The notes: generated by a model from the sequence alone, not told the origin. Positions 1-9,188 are shown, numbered from the stretch's first letter. The stretch is DNA of 64,000 bases from Paracraurococcus ruber (GCF_004353985.1 NZ_SMOA01000008.1:1-64000), one strand, 5' to 3'. Translations and numbers: made by a program.

Positions 1-1
1 G

Positions 2-1453
2 CTGGGCGGGCTGCCGGCAACCCCCGCCGCGGCCGCCCCGCCCGCCCTGCCGCGCGACGGACGCCGGGTCCTGGTCCTGGGCGGCGGCATCGCCGGGCTG
101 GTCGCCGCCTGGGAGATGCGGCGGGCGGGCTGGCAGGTGCGGGTGCTGGAAGCCGCCCCGCAGGCCGGCGGCCGCTGCCTGACGCTGCGCGCCGGCGACA
201 CCGTGCGGGAGGCCGGCGGGCCGGCGCAGCCGGTGCCCTGGCCGGTGGCGCCGCATCTGTATCTCAACCCGGGCCCGGCCCGCATCCCGCACCATCACCG
301 CGGCATCCTCGGCTACTGCAAGGCGCTGGGCGTGCCGCTGGAGGTGCTGGTGAACGAGAACCGCGCCGCGCTGGTGGCGGCGCCGGGCGGGGCGGTGCCG
401 CTGCGCCGGCTGCAGGCCGACCTGCGCGGGCTGGTGACGGAATGGGCGGTGAAGGGGCTGGGCGCCGGCGGGCTGGCCATGCCGGTGTCGGAGGAGGATC
501 TGGTCCGGCTGAAGGGCGCGCTGCGCTACTGGGGCGGGCTGGATGCGGACCTGCGCTACCGCGGCAACAGCCGGGCCGGCTGGGCGGAGCCGCCGGGCGC
601 TGGACTGGCGCCGCCCGTGCCGAACCTGCCGCTGGACCCGCGGGCGCTGATGCGGCCTGAGGTCTGGATGGCCGCCAGCTTCGCCGAGGGCATCGACTAC
701 CAGGCGACCATGCTGCAGCCGGTGGGCGGCATGGACCGCATCGCCATGGCCTTCGCGCGGGTCCTGGGCGATGCGCTGGTGACGGGCGCCGAGGTGCTGT
801 CGCTGCGGCGGGTGGAGGGCGGCGCGCGCGTCGCCTGGCGCGGCGCGGACGGCGCGGTGCGGGAGGAGGTGGCGCCGCGCGTGCTGGTGACCTTGCCGGC
901 CCCGGTGCTCGCCCGGCTGGACACGGATTTCCCGGCCGACCGGAAGGCAGCGCTGGCGTCGCTGCGCTATGCCCATGCCTGCAAGCTGGGCTTCTACGCG
1001 GCGCGGCGCTTCTGGGAGGAGGATGCAGCGATCTATGGCGGCATCTCCTGGACGTCGGGGGATGCGACGCAGGTCTGGTATCCCTCGCACGGCCTGCATG
1101 GCGAAGGCGGGGTGCTGGTCGGCGCCTATATCTTCGACGGGCCGGCGGCGGAGCGGTTCGAGGCGGCGGCGCCGGAGGCCCGTGCCGCGGCCATGGCGGC
1201 GGATGGCGAGGCGTTGCATCCGGGCTATGCGCAGGCGGTCTCGGCGCCGGTATCGGTCGCCTGGGGGCGGATGCCGCGCGCCCTGGGCGCCTGGGCGGAG
1301 TGGACCCGTGCGCAGCGCGGCCTGGAGTATCCGCTGCTGCGCGCGCCCGAAGGCCCCTATGTCTTCGCCGGCGAGCACCTCTCCTGGCTGACAGGCTGGC
1401 AGGAAGGCGCGGTGCTATCGGCATGGTCGGCGCTGGCTGACTTGCAGGCATAG
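2..1453 (+). CDS. FAD-dependent amine-oxidase-family flavoprotein (5' end outside window)
   Basis: The frame is open from base 2 and the true start lies to the left, so 483 residues are visible. Near the visible N-terminus is a Rossmann FAD motif (VLVLGGGIAGLVAAWEM), followed by the acidic ribose-binding end of the second strand (VRVLEA) and a GGR motif. The C-terminus carries the typical flavin-contact segment YVFAGEHLSWLTGWQEGAV, as in monoamine and L-amino-acid oxidases. The family oxidises amines or amino acids with FAD. The substrate cannot be told from sequence. The first in-frame ATG at 116 falls after the FAD motif and is therefore not the start. The gene converges on the RND pump gene, with a G/C-run hairpin between them. 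Confidence 0.8.
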   Translation: MGGLPATPAAAAPPALPRDGRRVLVLGGGIAGLVAAWEMRRAGWQVRVLEAAPQAGGRCLTLRAGDTVREAGGPAQPVPWPVAPHLYLNPGPARIPHHHRGILGYCKALGVPLEVLVNENRAALVAAPGGAVPLRRLQADLRGLVTEWAVKGLGAGGLAMPVSEEDLVRLKGALRYWGGLDADLRYRGNSRAGWAEPPGAGLAPPVPNLPLDPRALMRPEVWMAASFAEGIDYQATMLQPVGGMDRIAMAFARVLGDALVTGAEVLSLRRVEGGARVAWRGADGAVREEVAPRVLVTLPAPVLARLDTDFPADRKAALASLRYAHACKLGFYAARRFWEEDAAIYGGISWTSGDATQVWYPSHGLHGEGGVLVGAYIFDGPAAERFEAAAPEARAAAMAADGEALHPGYAQAVSAPVSVAWGRMPRALGAWAEWTRAQRGLEYPLLRAPEGPYVFAGEHLSWLTGWQEGAVLSAWSALADLQA

Positions 1454-1454
1454 A

Positions 1455-1495
1455 TGAGGGGGGGCAAGGGGGGGGATACTTTCTTCCCCCCCCCC
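1455..1495. terminator. G-run/C-run hairpin between convergent genes
   Basis: A run of eight G (1468-1475) faces a run of ten C (1486-1495) across a 10-nt AT-rich loop. A preceding GAGGGGGGGCAAGG stretch sits at 1456-1469. It lies in the 52-bp gap between two convergent stops, where a bidirectional terminator would be expected. There is no T-tract after the stem on the plus strand. Confidence 0.5.
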
Positions 1496-1505
1496 ACCTG
1501 CTGCC

Positions 1506-4500
1506 TCACTCGGCCGGCATCGGCAATGCGTTCGGCACGGCGTGCTTCTTCGGGTGCCTCAGCGCCAGCGCGTACAGCGCCGGCACCACCAGCAGGGTCG
1601 CCAGCGTCCCCAGCGTCAGCCCGCCGATCATCGCCACCGCCATGGGCCCCCAGAACACCGAGAGCGTCAGCGGCACGAAGGCCAGCACCGCGGCGAGGGC
1701 GGTCAGCACCACCGGCCGGGCGCGGCGCACGGTGCTCTCGATGATGGCGCGGCGCAGCGTCTCGCCCTGGTCCAGATCCTGCCGCACCTGGTCCACCAGG
1801 ATGACGGTGTTGCGCATGATCATCCCGGCCAGGGCGATGACGCCGAGCAGGGCGACGAAGCCGAAGGGGCTGTCGGTGAGGAGGAGCGCCGCGGCGGCGC
1901 CGGGGATGCCCAGCGGCGCGGTGGCCAGCACCAGGCCGACGCGGCCGAAATGGCGCAGCTGCCACATCAGCAGCAGCAGCATGACGCCCACCATCAGCGG
2001 GAACAGGCCATAGAGCGCCTTGTTCGCCTTGGCGCTTTCCTCGGTGGCGCCGCCGGTGACGATGCGGATCTCGGGCGGCAGGGTGGCGCGGATGGCGTCG
2101 ATGCGCGGCAGCGCGGCCATCGTGACATCGGGGCCCTGCAGCCCGTCCAGCACATCGGCGCGGACGGTCAGGAACAGCTCCCGGTTGCGGCGCCAGAGGA
2201 TGGGTTCCTCCATCACCGGCTCCAGCCGCGCCAGCTGGGTCAGCGGCACCGCGCCGGCCGGCGTGCTGATGGACAGGTCGCCAAGGCTGGCGAGGGAGAG
2301 GCGCTCGGCGGCCGGGGTGCGCAGCACCACGTCCACCATGCGGTTGCCCTCGCGCAGCTGGGTCGCGGTGCTGCCGGAAAGCAGGCCCTGCAGCGACTGC
2401 GCGACGGAAGCGGGCGAAAGCCCGAGCTGCGCCAGGCGGTCCTGGTCGAGGGCGATGCGGATGCCCGGCGCCCGTTCCCCCCAGGCCAGCTGCACGTCGC
2501 GCGTGCCGGGCGTGGCGCGGAGCGCGGCCGTCACGTCCTCGGCGACGCGGCGCAGCGCGTCGGGGTCCTGGCCATGGATGCGGAACTGGACGGGGAAGCC
2601 GACCGGCGGGCCAAATTCCAGGCGGGAGACGCGGATGCGCGCTTCCGGCACCGACCCGTCCGCGGCCAGGCGGCGCAGCTTGGCCAGCAGCCTCTCCCGC
2701 GCCGCCAGGTCGGTGGTCTGGATGACCAGCTTGGCGAAGGATTCGTTCGGCAGGTCGGGGTTGAGCGCCAGGAAGAAGCGCGGGGCGCCGGCGCCGAGAT
2801 AGGTGGTGAAGGTGCCGGCATCGGGGTCGCCGGCCAGCGCGGCCTCGACTCGCTCGGCGGCGGCGCGGGTCGCCGGCAGGCCGGCGCCCTGGCGCAGGGT
2901 GATGTCCACCAGCAATTCGAGGCGGGCGGAGGTCGGGAAGAACTGCTTGCGGGTGGCCGCCATGCCGGCGAAGCCGGCGACCAGCACGGCCAGCGCGCCG
3001 AGCAGGACGACGGCGCGGTGGTCCACCGCCCAGCCGACGACGCGGCGCAGGGCGCGGTAGGCGCGGCTGTCATAGCTGTCGTGCTGCGCCGCGCCGGGCT
3101 TCGGCGCCGGCAGCAGCCTGACGCCGAGATAGGGCGTGAACAGCACGGCGACGAGCCAGGAGGCGATGAGCGCCACGCCCACCACCCAGAAGATGCCGCC
3201 GGCATATTCGCCGGCGGTGGAGGCGGCGAAGCCCACGGGCAGGAATCCCGCCACCGTCACCAGCGTGCCGAACAGCATGGGGAAGGCGGTGGAGGACCAG
3301 GCGAAGGTCGCGGCCCGCACCCGGTCCCAGCCCTGGTCGAGCTTCACCGCCATGGCCTCGATCGCGATGATGGCGTCGTCCACCAGCAGGCCGAGCGAGA
3401 GGATCAGCGCGCCGAGGGTGATCCGTTCCAGCTCCATCCCGAGCGAGAGCATCACCAGGAAGACGATGGCGAGGGTCAGCGGGACCGACAGCGCGACGAT
3501 GATGCCGGCGCGGAACCCCAGCGAGAGGAAGGAGACCAGCATCACCACGCCGAGCGCGGCGGCGAATTTCACCAGGAATTCGCCGACGCTTTCCTCCACC
3601 ACCGCGGGCTGGTCGGCGATCTTTTCCAGGCGCAGCCCGACGGGCAGCTCGCGGCCCAATTGCGCGACGGCCACATCCACGTCGTGGCCGAGCGCGAGGA
3701 CATCCGTGCCGGCACGCTTGGCGACCGCCACCAGCACGGCGGGCCTGCCCTCGTGCCGGATCTGGCTGCTGGGCGGGTCGGCCAGGCCGCGGCTGATCTG
3801 CGCGATGTCGCCCAGGCGCAGCGTGCGGCCGTTGCTCTCGATGGGCACGGCGCGGATGGCGGCCAGGCCATCGAAGCCGGTCTCCGTGCGGAGATAGACG
3901 CGGGACGATCCGGTCTCCGCGACGCCGGCCGGGGTCACGGCGTTCTGCCGCGCCAGCGCATCAAGGATGGCGGCGGGCTGCACGCCCAGCGTCGCCAGCC
4001 GGCTGTGCGAGACATCGACGAAGACGCGCTGCGCCTCCTCCCCGAAGATCGCCACCTTGCCGGCGGCGGGCAGGCCCAGCAGGCGCAGGCGGATGCGCTC
4101 GGCCTGGCGGACCAGCTCGGCATTGTCGGCGCCGGTCAGCGCCAGGACGATGGCATAGACATCGGAGTATTCGTCGTCGAAGAAGGGGCCCTGCACGCCG
4201 GCCGGCAGCAGCTGGCGGATGTCGCCGACCTTCTTGCGCACCTGGTACCACTGTTCCGGCACCGCCTTCGGCGGCGTGGTGTCGCGCAGCGTGACCGTCA
4301 TGGCGACGGAGCCCGGGCGGCTGAAGGTCTGGACGTAGTCGAGCCAGGGCAGGTCCTGCAGCCTGCTCTCGATGCGGTCGGCGACCTGGGTCTGCATCTC
4401 CTCGGCGGTCGCGCCCGGCCAGGCGGCGGAGACCGTCATGACCTTGATGGTGAAGCCCGGATCCTCCGCGCGGCCGAGCCGGAGATAGGCGGCGGCGCCC

Positions 4501-4577
4501 GCGGCACCCAGCAGCAGGATCAGGAAGAGCGTGAGGGCACCGTTGCGGACGCCCCAGTCGGACAGGTTGAACGACAT
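1506..4577 (-). CDS. RND-family efflux permease
   Basis: Inner-membrane proton-driven efflux permease of 1023 residues, the usual length for hydrophobe/amphiphile RND pumps. The start was set at 4577 (MSFNLSDW) because AAGGAG lies just upstream; a longer frame to 4649 adds an unlikely proline/arginine leader. A first membrane helix (about residues 14-32) precedes a large periplasmic loop, a helix cluster near 340-500 and a second half with the same plan. The paired Asp of helix 4 is present in LLVDDAIIAIEAM near residue 400. The helix-10 lysine of AcrB aligns with Arg in MIMRNTVILVDQ near residue 921. It is co-directional with, and 89 bp downstream of, the membrane-fusion lipoprotein gene, so the two form a tripartite pump lacking only a local outer-membrane channel gene. 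Confidence 0.93.
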   Translation of the reverse strand: MSFNLSDWGVRNGALTLFLILLLGAAGAAAYLRLGRAEDPGFTIKVMTVSAAWPGATAEEMQTQVADRIESRLQDLPWLDYVQTFSRPGSVAMTVTLRDTTPPKAVPEQWYQVRKKVGDIRQLLPAGVQGPFFDDEYSDVYAIVLALTGADNAELVRQAERIRLRLLGLPAAGKVAIFGEEAQRVFVDVSHSRLATLGVQPAAILDALARQNAVTPAGVAETGSSRVYLRTETGFDGLAAIRAVPIESNGRTLRLGDIAQISRGLADPPSSQIRHEGRPAVLVAVAKRAGTDVLALGHDVDVAVAQLGRELPVGLRLEKIADQPAVVEESVGEFLVKFAAALGVVMLVSFLSLGFRAGIIVALSVPLTLAIVFLVMLSLGMELERITLGALILSLGLLVDDAIIAIEAMAVKLDQGWDRVRAATFAWSSTAFPMLFGTLVTVAGFLPVGFAASTAGEYAGGIFWVVGVALIASWLVAVLFTPYLGVRLLPAPKPGAAQHDSYDSRAYRALRRVVGWAVDHRAVVLLGALAVLVAGFAGMAATRKQFFPTSARLELLVDITLRQGAGLPATRAAAERVEAALAGDPDAGTFTTYLGAGAPRFFLALNPDLPNESFAKLVIQTTDLAARERLLAKLRRLAADGSVPEARIRVSRLEFGPPVGFPVQFRIHGQDPDALRRVAEDVTAALRATPGTRDVQLAWGERAPGIRIALDQDRLAQLGLSPASVAQSLQGLLSGSTATQLREGNRMVDVVLRTPAAERLSLASLGDLSISTPAGAVPLTQLARLEPVMEEPILWRRNRELFLTVRADVLDGLQGPDVTMAALPRIDAIRATLPPEIRIVTGGATEESAKANKALYGLFPLMVGVMLLLLMWQLRHFGRVGLVLATAPLGIPGAAAALLLTDSPFGFVALLGVIALAGMIMRNTVILVDQVRQDLDQGETLRRAIIESTVRRARPVVLTALAAVLAFVPLTLSVFWGPMAVAMIGGLTLGTLATLLVVPALYALALRHPKKHAVPNALPMPAE

Positions 4578-4666
4578 CGCGTGTCTCCTTGCTGGCGGCG
4601 CCGATCCGGATCGCCACGCCTCGCCCGGCCGGGCCGGCGCGGCGGTCATCGGGACCGCGCGACCGG

Positions 4667-5767
4667 TCAGCGCAGCGTGGCGGCGGCGCGGGTGCCGGCG
4701 ATGCGGACGCGGCTGGCGGGGTCGAGCAGCTGCGGGCCGAGGGCGACGACCTGGTCGCCTTCGGCCAGGGCGCCGCGCAGCGTCGCCGTGACCTCGCCCA
4801 GGGAGACCACCTCCACCGGCACGGCCGTCACGCGGTCGCGCTGCAGCTTCCAGACCATCGGCCCCTGGCCGCGGTCATGCAGGGCGGAGAGGGGGAGGGT
4901 GGCGAGGATGGCGGCGGTCGCCTCGGCGCGGATGGTGCCGGTCATGCCCATGGCGACCCAGTCGGGCGCGCCGGGCAGGGAGAAGCGGGCGGTGTAGGTG
5001 CGCAGCGCGCCATCGGCCTGCGGCGCCAGCTCGCGCAGCCGCGCCGGCAGGGTCTCGCCCGGGCGGGCCCAGAAGCCGGCCAGCACCCGCGCCTCCGCCA
5101 GTTGCGCGACGGCGGCTTCCGGCACCTGCACGACCAGCTCCCGCTCCTCCGGATTGGCGATGCGCAGCACCGGCGCGCCTTCCGCCACCACCTGCCCGGC
5201 CTCGGCCAGCAGGGCGGTCACGACGCCGTCGCCGGGCGCGGCCAGCTGGGCATAGCCCAGGCGGCGGCGGGCCAGGTCCAGGCTGGCGCGGGCGCTGGCG
5301 ACCTTCTCGGCGGCGCTGCGGGCGGCGGCCACGCGCTGGTCGTCATAGGCGACGGAGACATGGCCGGCGGCCAGCAGGGTGCGGGACCGCGCCGCATCGG
5401 CGCCGGCCTGGCGGGATTGCGCCTCGGCGGCGGAGAGGTCGGCCTCGGCGGCGCGGACCGCGAGCGCTAGGTCGCTGTCGTCCAGCCGGGCCAGGGGCTC
5501 GCCGGCGGTGACCTTCTGCCCGACCTCGACCAGCCGGGCGGTGATGCGGCCGCCGGTCCGGAAGGCGATGTCGGCTTCCCGCCGCGCCTTCACTACGCCG
5601 GTGAAGGCGCGCGCCTCGGTGGTCGGGGCCAGCCGGACCTCGGCGACCTGGACGGGCTTCGGCGCTTCGGCCTGCGGCGGGGCCGCGCTCTCGGCCTTGC
5701 AGCCGGCCAGGGCGAGGGTGGCTGCGAGGGCGGGGGCGAGACGGACGAAAACGGGGAGGGCACGCAT
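4667..5767 (-). CDS. RND efflux periplasmic adaptor (HlyD/MFP family) lipoprotein
   Basis: Periplasmic adaptor of 366 residues that links an RND permease to an outer-membrane channel. The N-terminus is a lipoprotein signal with lipobox LAGC, so the mature chain would start at lipidated Cys23. It is followed by a biotinyl-lipoyl half motif (RTGGRITARLVEVGQKV), an alanine-rich alpha-hairpin at about residues 100-170, the second lipoyl half (QLAAPGDGVVTALLAEAGQVV) and beta-barrel sequence. The RND permease gene follows on the same strand and a TetR gene precedes it. An operator-like 22-bp dyad sits 41 bp upstream of the start, implying that this gene has its own promoter as well as any read-through from tetR. 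Confidence 0.93.
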   Translation of the reverse strand: MRALPVFVRLAPALAATLALAGCKAESAAPPQAEAPKPVQVAEVRLAPTTEARAFTGVVKARREADIAFRTGGRITARLVEVGQKVTAGEPLARLDDSDLALAVRAAEADLSAAEAQSRQAGADAARSRTLLAAGHVSVAYDDQRVAAARSAAEKVASARASLDLARRRLGYAQLAAPGDGVVTALLAEAGQVVAEGAPVLRIANPEERELVVQVPEAAVAQLAEARVLAGFWARPGETLPARLRELAPQADGALRTYTARFSLPGAPDWVAMGMTGTIRAEATAAILATLPLSALHDRGQGPMVWKLQRDRVTAVPVEVVSLGEVTATLRGALAEGDQVVALGPQLLDPASRVRIAGTRAAATLR

Positions 5768-5807
5768 GGCGGTCTCCGGGTGGCCGGAGATCAGTATGAG
5801 TGCGATC

Positions 5808-5829
5808 TGACGAAAGTCAATAATCGTCA
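5808..5829. promoter_or_regulatory. Candidate TetR operator upstream of the efflux adaptor
   Basis: A 22-bp dyad of the form TGACG-N12-CGTCA, with inner bases TGACGAAA and AATCGTCA. The same architecture, length and most arm bases recur at 6475-6496 in front of the tetR gene. A site in front of each of the regulator and the pump genes is what autoregulated local TetR repressors usually show. Confidence 0.6.
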
Positions 5830-5840
5830 GAGCGCACCCT

Positions 5841-6470
5841 TCACGGCCGGAGGGCGCGCAGCACGAACTCGGTCATGTCCGCGACCTGGGCGCGGAGTTC
5901 CTCGACGGTCTGCCCCTTCCGGGCGATGCAGCTGGCGATCAGCGCCGGGTGGTTCCAAGGCACCATCGTATGCAATAGGATTTCCGCTTTCTTGCTGGCA
6001 TCGCCCGCGGCGAACTCCCCGGCCGCGATGCCGTCCCGGACCACGCGTTCCAGCGCCGCCCGCACGCCGAGGATATGGCGATCGATGACGTCCCAATGCT
6101 CGTCCATGGCGGCGCCGACCATGTCGTGCATCCGGCGCTCGTGGAAGAACACCTCGATCTTCAATTCGAACATGCGGCTGAAGATGCGGCGAAGCCGGGC
6201 TTCCGCCGTGCCCGGGCCGCCGGCCAGCGACTCGATCTCGGCCAGCATGGCGCCCAGGGTGCGCTGGGCAATGGCCTCGTTGATTGCGCTCTTGGACGGG
6301 AAGAAGCGGTAGATATTGGCCGGGGACATGCCCAGGTCGCGGGCGATGTCGGCCACCGCCGTCTTCTGGTAGCCCAAGCTGCGGAACAGCCGTTCGGCCG
6401 CTTCCTCGATGCGGGCGCGGGTGACCTCGGCGCGGGCGGTCTGCGTCTCGGCGGCGGCCTGGCCTGACAT
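5841..6470 (-). CDS. TetR/AcrR-family repressor of the efflux operon
   Basis: A 209-residue TetR-type regulator. The N-terminal helix-turn-helix domain is clear (RIEEAAERLFRSLGYQKTAV followed by DIARDLGMSPANIYRFFPSK, about residues 20-60). The remaining helical domain would bind the inducer. The start at 6470 is preceded by GAAGGA, which overlaps the operator candidate at 6475-6496, so repressor binding could block its own expression. The next gene downstream, 73 bp away on the same strand, is the efflux adaptor. Regulation of the pump is inferred from adjacency and the paired operator sequences; the ligand is unknown. Confidence 0.9.
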   Translation of the reverse strand: MSGQAAAETQTARAEVTRARIEEAAERLFRSLGYQKTAVADIARDLGMSPANIYRFFPSKSAINEAIAQRTLGAMLAEIESLAGGPGTAEARLRRIFSRMFELKIEVFFHERRMHDMVGAAMDEHWDVIDRHILGVRAALERVVRDGIAAGEFAAGDASKKAEILLHTMVPWNHPALIASCIARKGQTVEELRAQVADMTEFVLRALRP

Positions 6471-6474
6471 GGCG

Positions 6475-6496
6475 TGACGGAATCCTTCAATCGTCA
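6475..6496. promoter_or_regulatory. Candidate TetR operator upstream of tetR
   Basis: A 22-bp dyad starting TGACGGAA and ending AATCGTCA, 5 bp upstream of the tetR start and overlapping its ribosome-binding site. It matches the dyad at 5808-5829 in length, spacing and arm sequence. Confidence 0.6.
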
Positions 6497-6538
6497 GACA
6501 TCATCTAGGGTCGCGGCGGAGGCAAGGGAACCGCAATC

Positions 6539-7501
6539 CTACTCGGCCGAGATGCCGGCGGCGCGGATCACCCCCGCCCAGCGCGCCAAGTCGGCGGCGA
6601 TCACCGCGGCGAAATCCGCCGCCGGGCCCCCCACGGGCTGCAGGCCCTGGGCCCGCAACTGGTCCTGCGTGCCGGGCTGGGCCAGCCAGGCGCCCAGCAG
6701 GGCGTTCAGCCGCAGGACCAGCGCCGGCGGCAGCCCGGCCGGGCCGAGCAGCCCGTACCAGAGATCCACCGCCACCCGCGGGAACCCGGCCTCGGCCATG
6801 CTCGGCACCGCCGGCGCTGCGGCGGCCCGCGCCGCGCCGCCCACGGCCAGCAGCCGGACCTGCCCGGCTTCGGCCAGCGGCAGGGCGGTGTGGACCGGCA
6901 GCATCATCGCCGCCACGCGCCGGCCCAGCAGGTCCTGGATGGCGGGCGCGCTGCCGCGATAGGGCACATGGTTCAGGTCGATCCCGGCCTCGAGCGCGAA
7001 GAGCGCCATGCCGAGATGCTGCGGCGTCCCGACCCCCGGGCTGGCATAGTCCAGCGCCCGCCGCCGGGCGAGGGCGGCGAAGCCCGCCGCGCCATCGGCG
7101 GCGATGTCGGGATGGACCGCCAGCACGAGGTCGCTGCGGGCCAGGCGGATGACCGGCGCGAAGCTGCCGACGGGGTCGTAGGGCACCTGGCGGAACAGGG
7201 GCGGGGTCATCACCAGGGTGTTCGCCTGCAGCAGCAGGGTGCGGCCATCCGGTGCCGCCCGCGCCACCGCCGCCGTGCCGATATTGCCGGACGCACCGGC
7301 ACGGTTCTCCACCACCACCGGCTGGCCGAGCGCCGCCTGGAGCGCCGGCGCGATCAGCCGGGCCAGAAGGTCCTGCCCGGTCCCCGGTGTGAAGGGAACC
7401 AGCAGCGTGACCGGCCCGTCCTGCGCCGCCGCCTGCCGCGCCGCGACCGGTGCGGCCAGCGCCGCGGCACCCGCCAGCATCGCCCGTCTGCTCCAGCGCA
7501 T
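6539..7501 (-). CDS. Bug-family (TctC-type) periplasmic solute-binding protein
   Basis: Periplasmic binding protein of the tripartite tricarboxylate transporter class, 320 residues. It has a signal peptide with twin arginines (MRWSRRAMLAG) ending near AAAQ. The mature N-terminus shows the family signature VTLLVPFTPGTGQDLLAR followed by VVVENRAGASGNIG. The start has a strong GGAGGAGGTGG site. Family members bind carboxylates or related small acids. No TctA/TctB membrane genes are nearby, so it is an orphan receptor. The divergent neighbour is a TauD-type dioxygenase, which may act on the same class of compound; that is inference only. Confidence 0.92.
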   Translation of the reverse strand: MRWSRRAMLAGAAALAAPVAARQAAAQDGPVTLLVPFTPGTGQDLLARLIAPALQAALGQPVVVENRAGASGNIGTAAVARAAPDGRTLLLQANTLVMTPPLFRQVPYDPVGSFAPVIRLARSDLVLAVHPDIAADGAAGFAALARRRALDYASPGVGTPQHLGMALFALEAGIDLNHVPYRGSAPAIQDLLGRRVAAMMLPVHTALPLAEAGQVRLLAVGGAARAAAAPAVPSMAEAGFPRVAVDLWYGLLGPAGLPPALVLRLNALLGAWLAQPGTQDQLRAQGLQPVGGPAADFAAVIAADLARWAGVIRAAGISAE

Positions 7502-7622
7502 CCGCCACCTCCTCCCCCCTCCTCCAGGGTGGGCCGTTGCATCCCCGGGTCAAGCCGCGGCTTTTCCCGCCCGCCGCCCCGGTGGTACCGTCCCGCGCCA
7601 CGGCAACGAACAGGAAAACGCC

Positions 7623-8507
7623 ATGGCAAGCGCCGCAATGCTCGACCGCACGGACCCCGAACTCGTCCCGACCGGCGCCGCGTTGGGGGCGGAGCTGCGG
7701 GGCGTCGACCTCCGCAGGCTGGACGCTGCCGCCTTCGCCGCCTTGCTCGACGCCTGGCACCGGCACAGCGTCCTGCTGGTCCGCGGCCAGAGCCTCTCGC
7801 CGGACGACCTCATCGCCTTCAGCCGCCGCTTCGGCGCGCTCGACCACGCCCCCATCCAGGAGAATGGCCGCCGCTTCGTCGAGGGCCGGCCGGAGCTCTA
7901 CGTGGTCTCGAACGTGCTCGGGCCGGATGGCCAGCCGATCGGCAGCCTCGGCGCCGGGGAGGCGGTCTGGCACACCGACATGTCCTACCTGCCGCGGCCG
8001 CCCAAGGCCTCCATGCTCTATGCGCTGGAGATCCCGCCGAGCGGCGGCGACACGCATTTCGCCTGCATGGCCGCGGCCTATGAGGGCCTGCCGCCCGACC
8101 TGAAGGCGCGGGTGCAGGGGCTGAAGGTGAAGCATGACGGCACCTACAACAGCGGCGGCTTCCTGCGCGCCGGCGTGACGCCGACCGACGACCCGCGCGC
8201 GGCGCCCGGCCACCTGCATCCGCTGGTCTGCCGGCACCCGGAGACGGGGCGGTGCATGCTCTATCTCGGGCGCCGGCGCATGGCCTATGTGGACGGGCTG
8301 GACCTGGCCGAGAGCGAGGCGCTGCTCGACGTGCTGTGGCAGCACGCGACGCGGCCGGCGATCTGCTGGCGGCACCAGTGGCGGGTGAGCGACCTTGTGC
8401 TGTGGGACAACCGCAGCACCATGCACCGCCGGGACCCCTTCGATGCCGCGGCGCGGCGGATCATGCACCGGACCCAGGTGAAGGGCGAGGCGCCGCCGAT
8501 GGCGTGA
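7623..8507 (+). CDS. TauD/TfdA-family Fe(II)/2-oxoglutarate dioxygenase
   Basis: A 294-residue dioxygenase of the TauD/TfdA family. The start was put at 7623 (MASAAMLDRT) with AGGAAAA upstream; the open frame runs further left but crosses the divergent intergenic region. The metal triad is visible: HTD at His117 and Asp119 and a distal His near 268 in STMHRRDPFD, with Arg downstream for 2-oxoglutarate (MHRTQV). The N-terminal fold marker LLVRGQSLSPDDLIAFSRRF is typical. Such enzymes hydroxylate sulfonates, phenoxyacetates or other small acids; the substrate here is not evident. Confidence 0.93.
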   Translation: MASAAMLDRTDPELVPTGAALGAELRGVDLRRLDAAAFAALLDAWHRHSVLLVRGQSLSPDDLIAFSRRFGALDHAPIQENGRRFVEGRPELYVVSNVLGPDGQPIGSLGAGEAVWHTDMSYLPRPPKASMLYALEIPPSGGDTHFACMAAAYEGLPPDLKARVQGLKVKHDGTYNSGGFLRAGVTPTDDPRAAPGHLHPLVCRHPETGRCMLYLGRRRMAYVDGLDLAESEALLDVLWQHATRPAICWRHQWRVSDLVLWDNRSTMHRRDPFDAAARRIMHRTQVKGEAPPMA

Positions 8508-8558
8508 GGCGAGGCCGGGCCCGGCGACCGGCCCGGCCCGGAGGATGCGGAGTGCGGC

Positions 8559-9188
8559 ATGTCGGATGAGGCGTCCGCCGCGGCGAAGGCGGCGACGGAG
8601 GAGCGTTACGAGCTCGAGAAGCTGCTGGTGTCGTCGGGCGGTCTGCTGGTCACCGCCATCGGCGGTGGCATCGCGCTGGTCAGCTTCCTGCGGGCCAATC
8701 GCTGGAAGCGGGCCGAGCTCGCCAACGGCTACCTCGCGGACCTGACCTCGAACGCCGAACTGGTCTTCGCCTGCCGCGCGCTGGACTGGGAGGCCGGGCG
8801 GCTCGTCGTGCCGGAGACGCTGCGGCCCATCCTGTCGCGCGACGGGGCCGATCCGCCCGCCGCGATCCTGCACGACACGGCGCTGCGCGACCGGTGCATG
8901 GACCCCGACCTGCGAAGCGATGCGGTCATCGCCGAGCCCCTGCTGCAGGTGTACCGGACTGCCTTCGACAGCCTGCTGTCCTGGCTCGCCCTGGTCCGGC
9001 AGGCGCTGGACCGCCGGTTGTTCCGGCCGGGGGATGTCGAGGCGCTGCAATACTGGCTGAACCGCATCGCCGCAGCGACCTGGATGCACGGCTTCATCGG
9101 GACCTATGGCTACGGCACCGACATGCTCGCCCTGGCGAGGCACCTGGGAAACCGCAACCTGGAGGCAGCCTTCCGGGACCGCGAATGA
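8559..9188 (+). CDS. Membrane-anchored protein of unknown function
   Basis: A 209-residue protein I do not recognise. An N-terminal acidic/alanine segment precedes one membrane helix at about residues 25-47 (LLVSSGGLLVTAIGGGIALV), followed by a basic stretch (RANRWKRAE), which suggests one membrane pass with the C-terminal 160 residues in the cytoplasm. That part is helical and rich in Leu/Ala/Arg. A GGAGG site lies 14-18 bases upstream of the start, and the third-base GC pattern supports a real gene. It lies 51 bp after the dioxygenase on the same strand, so co-transcription is possible. Confidence 0.65.
   Translation: MSDEASAAAKAATEERYELEKLLVSSGGLLVTAIGGGIALVSFLRANRWKRAELANGYLADLTSNAELVFACRALDWEAGRLVVPETLRPILSRDGADPPAAILHDTALRDRCMDPDLRSDAVIAEPLLQVYRTAFDSLLSWLALVRQALDRRLFRPGDVEALQYWLNRIAAATWMHGFIGTYGYGTDMLALARHLGNRNLEAAFRDRE

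Noticed and set aside
1542-4997. Very long plus-strand open frame (1151 codons) opposite the RND pump
   Set aside because: It is the antisense shadow of the pump and adaptor genes; composition is Gln/His/Arg/Gly-rich with no domain.
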